Source of the DNA: Pollenia angustigena
Lineage: Eukaryota; Arthropoda; Insecta; Diptera; Polleniidae
Direction: 5' to 3'
Assembly: GCA_930367215.1 (NCBI GenBank)
Contig: OV884057.1
Span: 110,075,284-110,139,283 of the forward strand
Length of the DNA stretch: 64,000 bases
Under the pieces are notes generated by a model that saw nothing but the letters and a program-made list of their open reading frames with translations, ran no database searches and had not been told where the DNA came from. This document shows, piece after piece, positions 22,596 to 33,822 of the stretch. A program made the translations under genes and the position numbers. Each line of letters opens with the position of its first letter. Position 1 is the first letter of the stretch.

Positions 22596-23225
22596 GGGGG
22601 ATTTCATGTCATGTGACCCAATTTTGAAATCGATGTCTTCCGATTTGGATGAAATTTGCACCAAGGTTAGTCCTATTGGATAGTAGTTTAGACACAAATT
22701 TTCAACAAGATCGGTCTAAAAGTTTCTGAGTTATTGGGGGTCAAAATTTGACATTTTGGCCATACAGGTGTTCTTTCTTATCCATGTTACTTATTACCTA
22801 TTGGTGTTAGCAAAATTTGTCCCAAGTAGCTTCGATAGCTAGTTGATCCATCTTTTGAAAAAATTTTTTTTTGTTTTTTTAAATTTTTTTTATCCGGAAT
22901 GTTTTTTTTTTTTTTTTTTGCTCAAAAGAAAGCTTATGTCTTTTCCTTTAAGGTAGTTTTGGTCGCTTTTTGGGATGCGAGTGGCTTATGTATAAAAAAA
23001 AATAATTTCTAACTCTAGACGATAGTTTTTCAATTTTTAGCATATGCACTATTTTGAATTTTTTCCTTTTCTAAAGCCTTAAAAATAAAACGTATGCAAA
23101 GAAACTGGACAAATTAACCTTTCCGACGGTATGTTACAAACCCAATTATTATTTTATACTTTCGATACTGTAATAATGTTAATCCCAGGAATAAAATCAC
23201 TTTTTTTCTGTAGAAATGTTGACAA
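22596..23225. repeat. Left terminal inverted repeat of F
   Basis: About 630 bp, matching the reverse complement of the right side: the outermost block (TGTGACCCAATTTTGAAATC), the 335-bp block (TTATCCGGAATG, GCGACCAAAACTACC complement) and the innermost TTTTATACTTTCGATACTG and CTGTAGAAATGTTGAC. Only one copy of the 335-bp block is on this side. Confidence 0.85.
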
Positions 23226-23739
23226 ACAATTCTTTTTTTAATTTTTCCTACATAAAAAAATATACAGTTTTTAGCGCACGTAATACTGAATGTGATTTTT
23301 GTTGTCAAAATATCAGGTACCCCAGAGACAAGTGTTTAAATCAGGTGGAAATATTCTATGGCCATTCTCCGAAATACCAGTTAATTTATTATTTTATGAC
23401 ACTTGCCTTTAAAATGTGGGTGGAGAGATAGAAGTTAACAGGTAGTTTTTTAATATTATGTTTAGAAGGTGAAAATTTACAGGTGGCTTATTTTTATTAT
23501 TATTAGTAATAATTGGTTGAAAAAGGTACTTTATTATTTTTATTATGTAACATGCGGTTAACCCACACTAAGCCCTTCTTCACCCTTATAAAAAAAATTA
23601 GACACCTTCATTAGAATGCACTACCTATATGATCTTAAAAAAAAACTATTTATTGTCATTCTGAAGACTTTCGGTATTCAGTTTTTTTGAAACAGCGTTA
23701 CAGCTTAGACGTGTGTTATTTACATAATTAATTTTTACA

Positions 23740-26479
23740 ATGTCTACAGCTCCGAAAAAGGCCAAGCTTCAAAGTGATATATTTGCTTCTTTTTGTTTTA
23801 ATCCCTTTAACAAAAAAGTTCACAGATCATCGGATATGCGAAATATTTCCGACGGCTTATTAAAAAAATTTCCTACGCTGTCAAAACGGTGGAAAATTTG
23901 TGGGTCATGCAGGAAAGAGCTGGGAAAGTTGAACGAATTACCGGATTTGAATAGTAATGAGCCTTGCGTTGAAGTAATCCCAGATGAAGACAAAAGTAGT
24001 TCTGAGAATGATGACAGAACTGTTGATGATGATGGTTATTCTAACTTTTCAGTAGAAGGTATACGTTCAAAGAATGAGTGTCAAAACAAATATCATAAGG
24101 ATGCAGTAGAAGTTCTGGAACAAATAAAAGAGAAATACAAGACGTCACAGAGCAGAGCTGAAAGAATTCAACTTCTTACGCTTGCTCCATCCACATGGAG
24201 TTGTGCAAAAATAATGGCTGAGTTTGGAACGTCTCAACGAAAAGCAAGAATTGCTAAAAAATTGGTTGCTGAGCATGGTATTCTCACACTCCCAAACAAA
24301 AAGAAGGGGAAAACTTTAGAGTGCGAAACTGAAGCTCTAGTAACTCAGTTTTATCAGCGAGATGATATGAGTCGCTTGATGCCAGGGATGAAAGACTGGA
24401 TGTCCGTACGAATCGATGGCAAGAAAGTTCAAATGCAAAAGAGAATGGTTCTCTGCAACCTGTACCCATGTTCTGTAACTTTAGTGAGAACTTCTTGCAT
24501 CGAAAAGATGTGAAACAAAATATTCCATCGTTTCTCGAAAAGTGAGAAAAATGTGTGTCTGTAACTCATGTCGAAAACTATCAAAAGAGATTACGTCGTT
24601 ACGTTATAAATGGCATAATATTGCACTCGAAGCCGATGTGGCATTGCAGACGTTCAGAACGCCAGTAACACATATCGTTGACGGCGACCAAAATTTACTT
24701 AAATTGAAAATTTTTCAACGACGGCGGCGAAAACACAACTGCGGTTATACCAAATTGTGTAAAGAGCGACTTTAATGTTTGTTGTTTGCAAACGAGCTTT
24801 GAAGACATTCGTATATTTTATAAAAATATTAAAAGCAAAATAATAAAACAATGAAAAATGTGCCAAGAATAAAATATTATTATTATTATTCTTTGCATTT
24901 TGCATTTTTAATTGTTTTTTAGTGTTAAAATTGTTCCTCGCCCCATTTTTATTCGTGAGTTTATTTGACAGTTCAAAGCGGGAACTTTTCTCACCAAAAT
25001 GTTACAGACACACTTTTTCTGTAAATTGGCTAGTAATTTCCTTACGTGACAGCTTGTACTCGCCAAAAAAAGTTACAGACACAGTTAAGTGAGAAAAACA
25101 GCTGTTTGTTTCAATTTATGGCATTTTTGTTTCATTTCACACATTTCAATCGAAAACTTTCTCGACGCGAGAGTTACAGAACATGGGCACTGAATGAGTT
25201 ATTCGCAACATTTCAAACAGAACACGATGATGTCAAAATTGGCTTCACGAAATTTACCCAACTGAGGCCAAAACACTGCGTTTTGGCAGGAAGCAGCGGA
25301 ACTCACACAGTATGCGTTTGCATTTACCATGAAAATGTTAAACTGATGTTAAAGGAAATTAACTTAAGGTATTTAACAGATGATTCACCAGAAGAATTGC
25401 ACGATTACCGCGATTGCCTTAAATTGACTATGTGTCCTAATGCAACAACTTCTTGCCACTTAGGAGAATGTTCAAATTGCCCGGAAACAACATTCATCAA
25501 AGAGAATTGTATTAACTCTTTTGAGCGAGAATGTATTGAGGAGATAAAATTTGAATCTTGGCTTCAGACTGAAAGATGCACATTGAAAACAATAATTTCA
25601 AATGTAGATGATTTTGTGGACGAAATGTGTAGAGGATTGCTAAATTTGAGAACCCATGACTTTTTAGTCAAAGAGCAGTGGTCATTCTTCAAGAATTTGA
25701 AGATACATTTGAAGTCTGGTGAATTCGTTATTTCGTTTGATTTCGCAGAGAACTATAAATATGTTCTTCAGGATGCCATACAGTCATTCCACTTCAATAA
25801 CGACCAAGCAACTATATTCACAGTAGTTATTTACTACATGAAAGATGAAAAACTGGAACACAAAAGTATGGCAATCATATCCGACAATTTAAAAGATGAT
25901 ACCGTTTCAGTTTATGAATACCAGAAGATAATACTAAATTATCTTAGATGTAATTTTACAGTAGAGAAGGTATACTACATTTCGGACGGAGCTCGTCAAC
26001 ATTTTAAAAACAAAAGTAGCTTCGCAAATCTTTTAGCTCATGAAAAAGATTTTGGAATGCCAGCTGAGTGGCATTTTCATCCTACTGATCATGGTAAAGG
26101 AGCATGTGATGGTGTTGGAGCAAACCTCAAAAGAAATGCAGCGAAGTATAGTCTCCAGTGCTCTCACCAAGATCGCATCTTAGATGCGACTGCTTTATTC
26201 CATTGGGCAAAGAATTATTGTAAAGAAACTGAAATAGTTTTTAGTAGCAAAGAGGATCATGCGGAAACATTGAAAACACTGAAAAGCAGATTCGATGCCG
26301 CTGGAACAATCGATGGCACCGCTCAATACCATGCTTTTATACCGCTTGACGATGGAAGACTCAAGTTGAAAAAGTTTTCTGCCTCTACTCAATGCGATTT
26401 CTTTCCAAAACCAGCAGCGAAATCAACAGCTAAACGAAGTAACTCCAACAAAGGATTGGCAAAAAAAAGCAGAAAATAA
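23740..26479 (+). pseudogene. F transposase gene, interrupted by MITE G
   Basis: The coding parts are 23740-24462 and 25193-26479. Across the insertion the frame is preserved: AAC CTG ahead of G and CTG AAT GAG behind it, CTG being the target duplication, giving about 669 codons in all. N-terminal part: CGSC zinc-binding pair (about residue 52), acidic stretch, helix-turn-helix-like STWSCAKIMAEFGTSQRKAR. C-terminal part: Cys-rich patch (CHLGECSNCP), then RNase-H-fold candidates FDFAENYK (Asp about 424), YYISDGARQHFKNK (Asp about 506) and HGKGACDGVGANLKR (Asp about 547). As it stands it stops at 24511, inside G. Apart from G I see no lesion. Confidence 0.85.
24463..25189. mobile_element. G: 727-bp MITE in the F transposase gene
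   Basis: Inverted ends TACCCATGTTCTGTAACT / AGTTACAGAACATGGGCA, flanked by CTG (24460-24462, 25190-25192). Blocks with GTTACAGACACA occur several times inside in both orientations. A 77-codon ORF (24542-24775) lies within but matches no family I know. A relative's end is at 8448-8532. A 3-bp duplication is consistent with Harbinger-type movement, although CTG is not the usual TWA. Confidence 0.85.
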
Positions 26480-26910
26480 GGTCGATACATAGGGAGGGTG
26501 AAAGACTGGGTATTTGAAAATTTGCAAACTTAAACACTTCATCAGCTACAACAAATGTAAAAAAAATTAGGATATAAAAGGATCTAATGTGATGAGGATA
26601 AAATTTTATTAAATTGTTTATCTTTTTATTATTATTATTAGAAATTATTATTATTATAATTATATATTAATTTAATTATTATTACAAATTAATAAAAAGA
26701 ATTTAATTTGTCAACATTTCTACAGAAAAAAAGTGATTTTATTCCTGGGATTAACATATTGTGGGCATTACAGTATCGAAGGTATAAAATAATAATTGGG
26801 TTTGTAACATACCGTCGGAAAGGTTTATTTGTCTAGTTTCTTTGCATACGTTTTATTTTTAAGGCTTTAGAAACACTTAAACACAAATAGGAAAAAATTC
26901 AAAATAGTGC

Positions 26911-28570
26911 ATATGCTAAAAATTGAAAAACTATCGTCTAGAGTTAGAAATTATTTTTTTTTATACATAAGCCACTCGCATCCCAAAAAGCGACCAAAAC
27001 TACCTTAAAGGAAAAGACATAAGCTTTCTTTTGAGCAAAAAAAAAAAAAACATTCCGGATAAAAAAAAATATAAAAAAAAAATTTTTAAATTTAAAAAAA
27101 AAGTTTTAAAAAATTTTTTAAAAAAACAAAAATTTTATTTTTCAAAATATTGATCAAATTGCTATCGAAGTTACTTGGGACAAATTTTGCCAACACCAAT
27201 ACGTAATAAGTTACATGGATGGGAAAGAACACTGCATATGCTAAAAATTGAAAAACCCTCGTCTAGAGTTAGAAATTATTTTTTTTTATACATAAGCCAC
27301 TCGCATCCCAAAAAGCGACCAAAACTACCTTAAAGGAAATGACAAAATGACATAAGCTTTCTTTTGAGCAAAAAAAAAAAAAAAAAAAACATTCCGGATA
27401 AAAAAAAAATTTTACAATAAAAAAAAAATTTTTATATATAAAAAAAAGTTTTAAAAAATTTTTTAAAAAAACAAAAATTTAATTTTTCAAAATATTGATC
27501 AAATTGCTATCGAAGTTACTTGGGACAAATTTTGCTAACACCAATACGTAATAAGTTACATGGATGGGAAAGAACACTGCATATGCTAAAAATTGAAAAA
27601 CCCTCGTCTAGAGTTAGAAATTATTTTTTTTTATACATAAGCCACTCGCATCCCAAAAAGCGACCAAAACTACCTTAAAGGAAAAGACATAAGTTTTCTT
27701 TTGAGCAAAAAAAAAAAAACATTCCGGATAAAAAAAAAATTTTACAATAAAAAAAAAAATTTTACATTAAAAAAAAATTTTAAATTTAAAAAAAAAGTTT
27801 TAAAAAAACAAAAATTTTATTTTTCAAAATATTGATCAAATTGCTATCGAAGTTACTTGGGACAAATTTTGCTAACACCAATACGTAATAAGTTACATGG
27901 ATCGGAAAGAACACTGCATATGCTAAAAATTTAAAAACCCTCGTCTAGAGTTAGAAATTATTTTTTTTTATACATAAGCCACTCGCATCCCAAAAAGCGA
28001 CCAAAACTACCTTAAAGGAAATGACATAAGCTTTCTTTTGAGCAAAAAAAAAAAAAAAAAAAACATTCCGGATAAAAAAAAAATTTTACAATAAAAAAAA
28101 AAAAATTTATATATAAAAAAAAGTTTTAAAAAAACAAAAATTTTATTTTTCAAAATATTGATCAAATTGCTATCGAAGTTACTTGGGACAAATTTTGCTA
28201 ACACCAATACGTAATAAGTTACATGGATCGGAAAGAACACTGCATATGCTAAAAATTGAAAAACCCTCGTCTAGAGTTACAAATTATTTTTTTTTTTACA
28301 TAAGCCACTCGCATCCCAAAAAGCGACCAAAACTACCTTAAAGGAAAAGACATAAGCTTTCTTTTGAGCAAAAAAAAAAAAAAAAAAAAAACATTCCGGA
28401 TAAAAAAAAATATAAAAAAAAAATTTTACATTAAAAAAAAAATTTTAAATTTAAAAAAAAAGTTTTAAAAAATTTTTTAAAAAAACAAAAATTTTATTTT
28501 TCAAAATATTGATCAAATTGCTATCGAAGTTACTTGGGACAAATTTTGCTAACACCAATAGGTAATAAGT
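26911..28570. repeat. Five ~335-bp tandem repeats in the right arm of F
   Basis: Units begin CATATGCTAAAAATTgAAAA at 26911, 27235, 27578, 27917 and 28244. Each contains AGTTAGAAATTATTTTTTTT, CACTCGCATCCCAAAAAGCG, ACATTCCGGATAAAA, poly-A/T runs and GCTATCGAAGTTACTTGGGA. Lengths are 324-343 bp, varying in the homopolymers. The left TIR has just one. Confidence 0.9.
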
Positions 28571-28950
28571 AACATGGATAAGAAAGAACACCTGTATGGC
28601 CAAAATGTCAAATTTTGACCCCCACTAACTCAGAAACTTTTAGACCGATCTTGTTGAAAATTTGTGTCTAAACTACTATCCAATAGGACTAACCTTGGTG
28701 CAAATTTCATCCAAATCGGAAGACATCGATTTCAAAATTCGGTCACTTGACATGAAATCCCCCATATGTTAGAGCAGAACAACTGAAAACACCACAAAAA
28801 TGCCAATTTTTTTTTAATTTTTGTTATACATACTGGCTAATATTTGTGAAAATTTGTGAATTGTTTAAATTAAATACTGCAAAATATTTTAATAATTATT
28901 AAATTATTAAAATAAATAAAGAAAATCCAAAGGATTTGGGTAAGTTAAAA

Positions 28951-29408
28951 AAATGCGAAAAAGAAAAACGCGAAGCTGAAGATGCGGAAAAGCCTAAACA
29001 AAATTTGGATGAAGCCAAAAATACTCATATCCGAAGATCCCAGTTGGCCAGGTGCATATTTGAATGTGTCGAAAATTAACAGAAACGTTAAAATCTATGG
29101 ATGGACACATCGTTTAAGACGTCAAGGCAAAGGTTTAATTTTTTATTTACATTACGGATTTTTACAACGTTTGGTACACTAAAACCTGTGCCAGAAGGCA
29201 AATCGGTAAGTTTCGTTTCGTGATCAATATTGTAGAAACTCATTTATTTGTTTTATGCACCAGGTGGACACGAATTGCATGTACTTAGATTACTGGGAAT
29301 AAATTGGTTTGGCTCCTGCTGGCGGTGCTGAAAGTATTCTCAATGAAGAGGCTCATCCCGATGTTCAGTTGGATAATCGTCATATTATGATTAGAGGCGA
29401 AAACATTT
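28951..29408 (+). pseudogene. AsnRS: Captured AsnRS exons, E4/5
   Basis: Plus-strand counterpart of 21731-22191. KCEKEKREAEDAEKPKQNLD, EDPSWPGAYLNVSKINRN, VKIYGWTHRLRRQGKGLIF, then FGTLKPVPEGKS before gtaagttt (29206), an intron to about 29262, and [37 protein letters not shown]. The order, intron position and deletions equal those in E2, so capture preceded multiplication. An in-frame TAA replaces the Leu codon in WELIG, and frameshifts are present. Confidence 0.85.
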
Positions 29409-29790
29409 TTCCGTGTTAATTCTTCCACCTGCAGTGAATGGTGTAAACGCATACGTACAGCAGTCAACTTGTTTTGGTTGCATTATAAGGAGCCAGAGTT
29501 GGTTATACGATATTCAGAGGTATGTTATCATGAAAATTTGTTTTTAAACAAAATTAAGTCGTCTTTTTTTTTGTATTTTACAGTATTTTGCAAATTGTAG
29601 CGAAAAACACAAATCTAGCATTTCTTGATCGCACAGTAACCTCTTTAGTGTGTGCTCTTTACAATTGTGAGGAATCAGACACTCTTTATGGTCTAAAAAG
29701 TTTTTAGTAAAAACTAAACAAAGCAAACGTTTCGAATGGATACAATATGTAGCAGAATTGTACAATGATATTTAAAAGCAGTTAAATGGT
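29409..29790 (+). pseudogene. Captured exons of an unidentified second gene, E4/5
   Basis: CSEWCKRIRTAVNLFWLHYK and EPELVIRYSE before gtatgtta (29520), acceptor ttttacag (to 29582), then SILQIVAKNTN, LLDRTVTSLVCALYNCE-type text and KRFEWIQYVAELYNDI. This copy keeps AELYNDI, which the other two have lost by a short deletion, so it is nearest the source gene. Function not identified. Confidence 0.5.
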
Positions 29791-29929
29791 GTTTGATCTA
29801 GCCAAACGTTTTGCAAAAACCAATAACTTTTTAATAAAACTATTGGTTACGAGCAACGTCTAATATTTAATAAAAAAACTGTTATCATCTGAAGTTTATG
29901 AAAGGAGGAATAACTGTTACGTTCCCTGT

Positions 29930-30190
29930 TTTATTAAGCCTTTTTGCAATATTCCCATTCTTTAAATATTTCACTTGGTTTTTGGTTAACATTGATGCTA
30001 TAGATGTAAACATATACTTAGGAATGATTCTAATGAAACTATCAGATATTCTGGTAGTGTAGGATCATTCCTTAGTATATGTACTTATCTATAGCATCAA
30101 TGCTAACCAAAGGTTGACTTAAGCAAGACCCAAGTGAAATATTGAAGTTGGGACCATTGCAAAAAAGCTTTATAAAATTTAAATTACCAC
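29930..30190. repeat. Foldback inside element E4/5
   Basis: Reversed counterpart of 20949-21218, with GGTTAACATTGATGCTATAG and CTATAGCATCAATGCTAACC arms. Confidence 0.75.
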
Positions 30191-30801
30191 ATAGGACAAA
30201 AAATAATTATTTATTTATTTAATTTATTTTGTAAAACGAACAAATATTGAATTTTATTAAAAATAAAAAACAAAAATATGTGTGAGAATTTAATAAAATT
30301 AATCGTGTTTTATTTAAGCTAAAAATACGTCAGTAGTGACGAATATATGCATCAGTACTGACTAGTCAGCTGAGACCGGTATATGCATCAGTACTGACTA
30401 GTCAGCTGTGTCCGGTTTATACATCAGTACTGATATGTAAAGAGTATAAGAGTAAACAGATCAGATATATGTTTTATCTACCACAAAATTCATAGGTTAA
30501 AGAAGGATGCAAAATCACACGAACACAAAAGTTCAGGTCATTTTTTTCACGTTGGCCTTAAGAAAATGATAGAAACTTTGTTCTACGCGATGACCGACAT
30601 CTGTATCAGCAATGTCGGTCATATGATGGTCAAATGACCGTCACTATTCTTGTAGGGAAGTTAACTTGCTGACTTTAAGCGCATGAAAAGCAAAAAAAAA
30701 AACATGAACAAGATTTATTACTTAAGGCTCAGTTGGGCGAACGTTGCTGTACCCGAACTGTACCGCACCGTACTGTAAGCACGTTGGTGCACTTATAGAA
30801 C

Positions 30802-31563
30802 CAGGGTTGTCAACTTTAAAATATCAAAAAGCACCAGAACCGATAAAAAAGCGCGTAATTTTCAAAAAAAAGCACTAGATTTTCAAAATTTTATTTTTGA
30901 TTTTTATTTATTTAAATACTTTTTTTTTTAATAATTCAAATACAGTTTTAAACTGTAAAAAGTAACAAAAAATAAAATTCAATAACATAAAACTAAAAAA
31001 ACATTACAGTTAAATATTCTTTGTATTATATACAAAGCATTTTAAATTTTTAATTTAAAATATCACATACTTAAATTAAAGTCTATTGTTTCCTCATCAT
31101 CATCTGGCCATAGAACGGTTTTAATTTCAAATTCCGATGTTTTATAAACATCATTACTGTTAATTAAAATATTTACTTGATCCGGTATTTCATATCCATC
31201 GCAACAGCAATTTTCTCTTTTTAATCCATTTTTAATGTTAAGTAAAGCATTAACTTAAAACATTAAAAGAAATGAGTCCTCAAGTACAATTGATTTTCAT
31301 AGTTGCAAAAAATAGTACGCAATTAATGGTTGTATTTTTAGTCATTGTGTTAACTGCGCCTACTTGCATTCAAAAATAAAAGCGAAACTTAAGATATTTA
31401 CAAAATTCTGTGTTTTTTAATAAAACTCTTTTGTTAGGAAATTAAAGATTTGGTGTCACTGATGTTAAAAAAGAAGCACTAAGCACTAACTCGAAAAATT
31501 TCCGCGTCGAAATTTTTAAAAAGCACTAAAAACAGTGCTAAAAGCACTGAGTTGACAACGCTG
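30802..31563 (-). mobile_element. J: 762-bp hAT element, 8-bp TATAGAAC duplication
   Basis: Ends CAGGGTTGTCAACT / AGTTGACAACGCTG with perfect 8-bp direct repeats TATAGAAC (30794-30801, 31564-31571). CAGGG termini and 8-bp duplications are the hAT standard. Subterminal AAAAGCACTA motifs recur at both ends. A minus-strand piece (about 31057-31250) reads ENCCCDGYEIP and WPDDDEETIDFNLS, which looks like the C-terminal tail of a transposase. The rest of the gene is deleted. Confidence 0.85.
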
Positions 31564-33162
31564 TATAGAACGTTTAAAACAGGGATGTCAGCGCCAGGGC
31601 TGTCAGATATGGCGATTTCTCGCCAAACGTGGCGATTTTGAAACGTGTTTGGCGATGGGATTTTCCATTTGGCGACTGGCGACTTTTGTGGCGATTTTTG
31701 ATATAACTGGCGATTTATTTGGCTATTTTTACCATTCATATTATATATTATTTCAGCGATTTTGAAATAAAAAATTTGCACATTTATTTACATAAGCGGA
31801 GTTAGGCCGCTCCAGCTAAATATATATAAATATGTATATACATTAGAGCGACTCAAGTTGTATGGAAGCAAAATTCGTGCTCGATGTACCCTCCTAAAAA
31901 TGAACCTTGGACTTTTTTAAGATGACATTTTTAATATTTCGGCTCCAGCTTTGAACTCTCCTGAGCTGGACCAGTTTGAAAAAGGGTCTATTTTTGTACG
32001 TTTTGTTAATTTGTGAATCTGTTCCCTCACCAACATATACAAATTGGGTATCGTAAGAAAGGGTTTTTTAAGGCGCGTCCAATTATATATACAATTTGTC
32101 TTTGTCCTTTTTTCTTACGGATTATCTGTAAAAAAAACGGTTTTTTTAATTTTTTGTTCGGGGTTGTTTGTAATAAAAGTGCCAAATTAACATGTTTTAT
32201 TATTTAGTCGATTTAATTAAATACGTGTCTCAGCTTTTTTTGAAATTCGTGCTAGTTCGCGTTTTGGCAAAAATGCAATGGGGTGGTAACCCTTCGTTTT
32301 ATATAGGGCAATATGGGTATCAAATTTTTTCTTTTGCCAAGTACATCATCTTTATACATATGTAAATAATTTAGGTTTTTGCAAATTAGATGCATTTTAC
32401 ACGGTGCTCTGGAATATATATAATTGCAATTTTGTAGTAACGCTTATATGATAGCAAATTTAGTTTCTAGACCATGTATGAATGAAAATGGGACTTAATT
32501 CTGCAACGAACGAGTTTTGTATCTCGTCTTCTTAATTGTATCAGCTGTTTTGTTTTTAAGTCAAACGTTAAAAAATTTTGAAGAAAGGAAACTTTTCAAT
32601 TTCGGGTGAAAAATTTAGAAATAAACAAAAAGCTTAAAAATAAAGAATTGATTTATATAAATCATATATTGAAAGTAAAAATTGTTGTTATTGTATTATA
32701 ATAAAATTTTTTTAAATTATATATACTACCATTGAAAACGATGTAGTGGAAGATAATCCAACGACATCAAGAAATGCCGAACTTGGTCCAATGGAAAAAT
32801 ACATTAAGACAGTGGCTGTCGATAGAAGAAATTGTAGACAGAAGTTTGGCTGAAGATGGTAAGTCTTCCAACGACTTCGAAAATCCAGAGTAATATCTAA
32901 TTATTAAGGAATTAAGGGTTTTACGATGCCTTAAAGTAATACAACTATGTGGAGTTAAGATGAAAAATTTTATGCATCAAAAAAAAAAAAAGTCATAGCG
33001 GATGGAATGGAAGATATTCCATAGTAATTTTTTTGTTAAAATAATTTTTTTATTCGTTATTCTCATCGATTAATCGAATAGTTTTTTAGATTTAATCGTT
33101 TGATCGAACGAACAAAAACAATTATTTGAATTATTCGAACAAAGTTGAAAGGCGAATAATTG
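31564..33162. other. Interior of H, mostly unassigned
   Basis: 31600-31760 has about seven copies of TGGCGA(T/C) on one strand, forming a shadow ORF. 33050-33150 has ATTCGAA/TCGATTAATCGA motifs seen again at 39530-39610 and 40800-40920, which look like subterminal repeats of a hAT family. No gene is supported. Confidence 0.4.
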
Positions 33163-33345
33163 ACAACTCTACTATATAGTATATACTATATTAAAAAAAA
33201 TTCCTTCAAATGTTTGTCGCTTTTTTCCTCAACATATCTTTGCGAACAAATATTTTCCGATTTGAAGTACATTTGCTCAAAACAACGCAATAAATTAACA
33301 TCCGCAAACCTAAATAATTTTTTGTTGTTACGAAAATCTTCTCTT
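33163..33345 (+). pseudogene. hAT transposase C-terminal dimerisation fragment
   Basis: LSLFSSTYLCEQIFSDLKYI followed by CSKQRNKLTSANLNNFLLLR matches the hAT C-terminal (hATC) dimerisation domain, as in ZBED5/GTF2IRD2-like transposases (SSTYxCEQxFSxMKxxKSxxRxxLTDxxL). Only this last ~60-residue block remains, so it cannot act alone. The flanking repeat ending TTGACAACTCTAC could be the terminus of its element. Confidence 0.75.
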
Positions 33346-33683
33346 TTTATAATGGTGGTAAATACTTACAGAATATTCTTAAACTTAATGGGGTTATTAT
33401 TTGCATTAGTATGAGCAAATTAATTTTCATTGTTGGAATTCGCAAAGGTATGTTAAGCAAAAAACGAAAAATATTGGAAAGAATTGTATTAGGTTGTAAA
33501 AAAACTTCAAATATTGTCAACTGCTCAATTTTTCCAAAAAATATGCAAAGTTTTTGAGGTTCTAAATTAAATTTATTTAAATAATAACTGATTGTGTATG
33601 TCCATAACTCACCATTTTTCGATAATTGTATTATTATTAATTGCTTTTAAGTCTTCATAGCAATAAATGTAAGTTAACTTTAA

Positions 33684-33822
33684 TGGCCTGTTCGTCGATA
33701 GCGAATGAAGACTTCGTTCGCTTAACTTACATGCAAAACAAAAACAATATTTTAAAATTTGTTTTTGTTTTAAATGTAATTTAAGCGAACGAAGTCTTCA
33801 TTCGCTATCGACGAACAGGCCT
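33684..33822. mobile_element. TAA-flanked foldback MITE (GGCCTGTTCG ends)
   Basis: Two ~50-bp perfect arms (GGCCTGTTCGTCGATAGCG, then AATGAAGACTTCGTTCGCTT) around a ~35-bp loop. TAA at 33681-33683 and 33823-33825. It could form an almost uninterrupted hairpin. Confidence 0.85.

Larger units (their letters stand above)
22596..28763 (+). mobile_element. F: 6.2-kb DNA transposon, long TIRs, 4-bp ATAT duplication
   Basis: Ends GGGGGATTTCATGTCA / TGACATGAAATCCCCC are perfect inverted repeats, with ATAT at 22592-22595 and 28764-28767. The left TIR runs to about 23225. The right inverted repeat runs 26707-28763, longer because a ~335-bp internal block is repeated five times. A single plus-strand gene (23740-26479) encodes a DDE-type transposase and is interrupted by MITE G. 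Four-base target duplication and very long TIRs recall the Sola superfamily. That assignment is from memory of family traits and is tentative. Confidence 0.88.
22501..30657. mobile_element. Element E, inverted copy split by transposon F (E4/5)
   Basis: Begins CCCTACAAGAAATGGATGACC (the right-end type) and ends ACTATTCTTGTAGGG (complement of the left-end type), so E lies in opposite orientation to E2. Without F (22596-28763) it is about 2.0 kb. E3 at 54658-55740 shows the uninterrupted target CTCTAACATATATGTTAGA, exactly recovered by removing F and one ATAT. Contains plus-strand AsnRS and second-gene exons and the reversed foldback. Confidence 0.82.

Noticed and set aside
25046..25189. Start of the 477-codon frame as annotated by the first Met
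   Set aside because: The first 48 codons lie inside MITE G. The transposase really resumes at 25193, as the CTG duplication shows.
26911..28570. CRISPR-like array of regular repeats
   Set aside because: Units are ~335 bp and adjoin each other with no unique spacers, and the repeat is part of a transposon arm in a eukaryote.
28951..29790. Functional AsnRS gene
   Set aside because: Only N-terminal and anticodon-binding parts are present; class II motifs are absent, and stops, frameshifts and deletions are shared by all copies.
31479..31781. 100-codon minus ORF with repeated KSP-like text
   Set aside because: It arises from the simple repeat TGGCGA(T/C) and overlaps the end of hAT element J and its target duplication. 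No domain.
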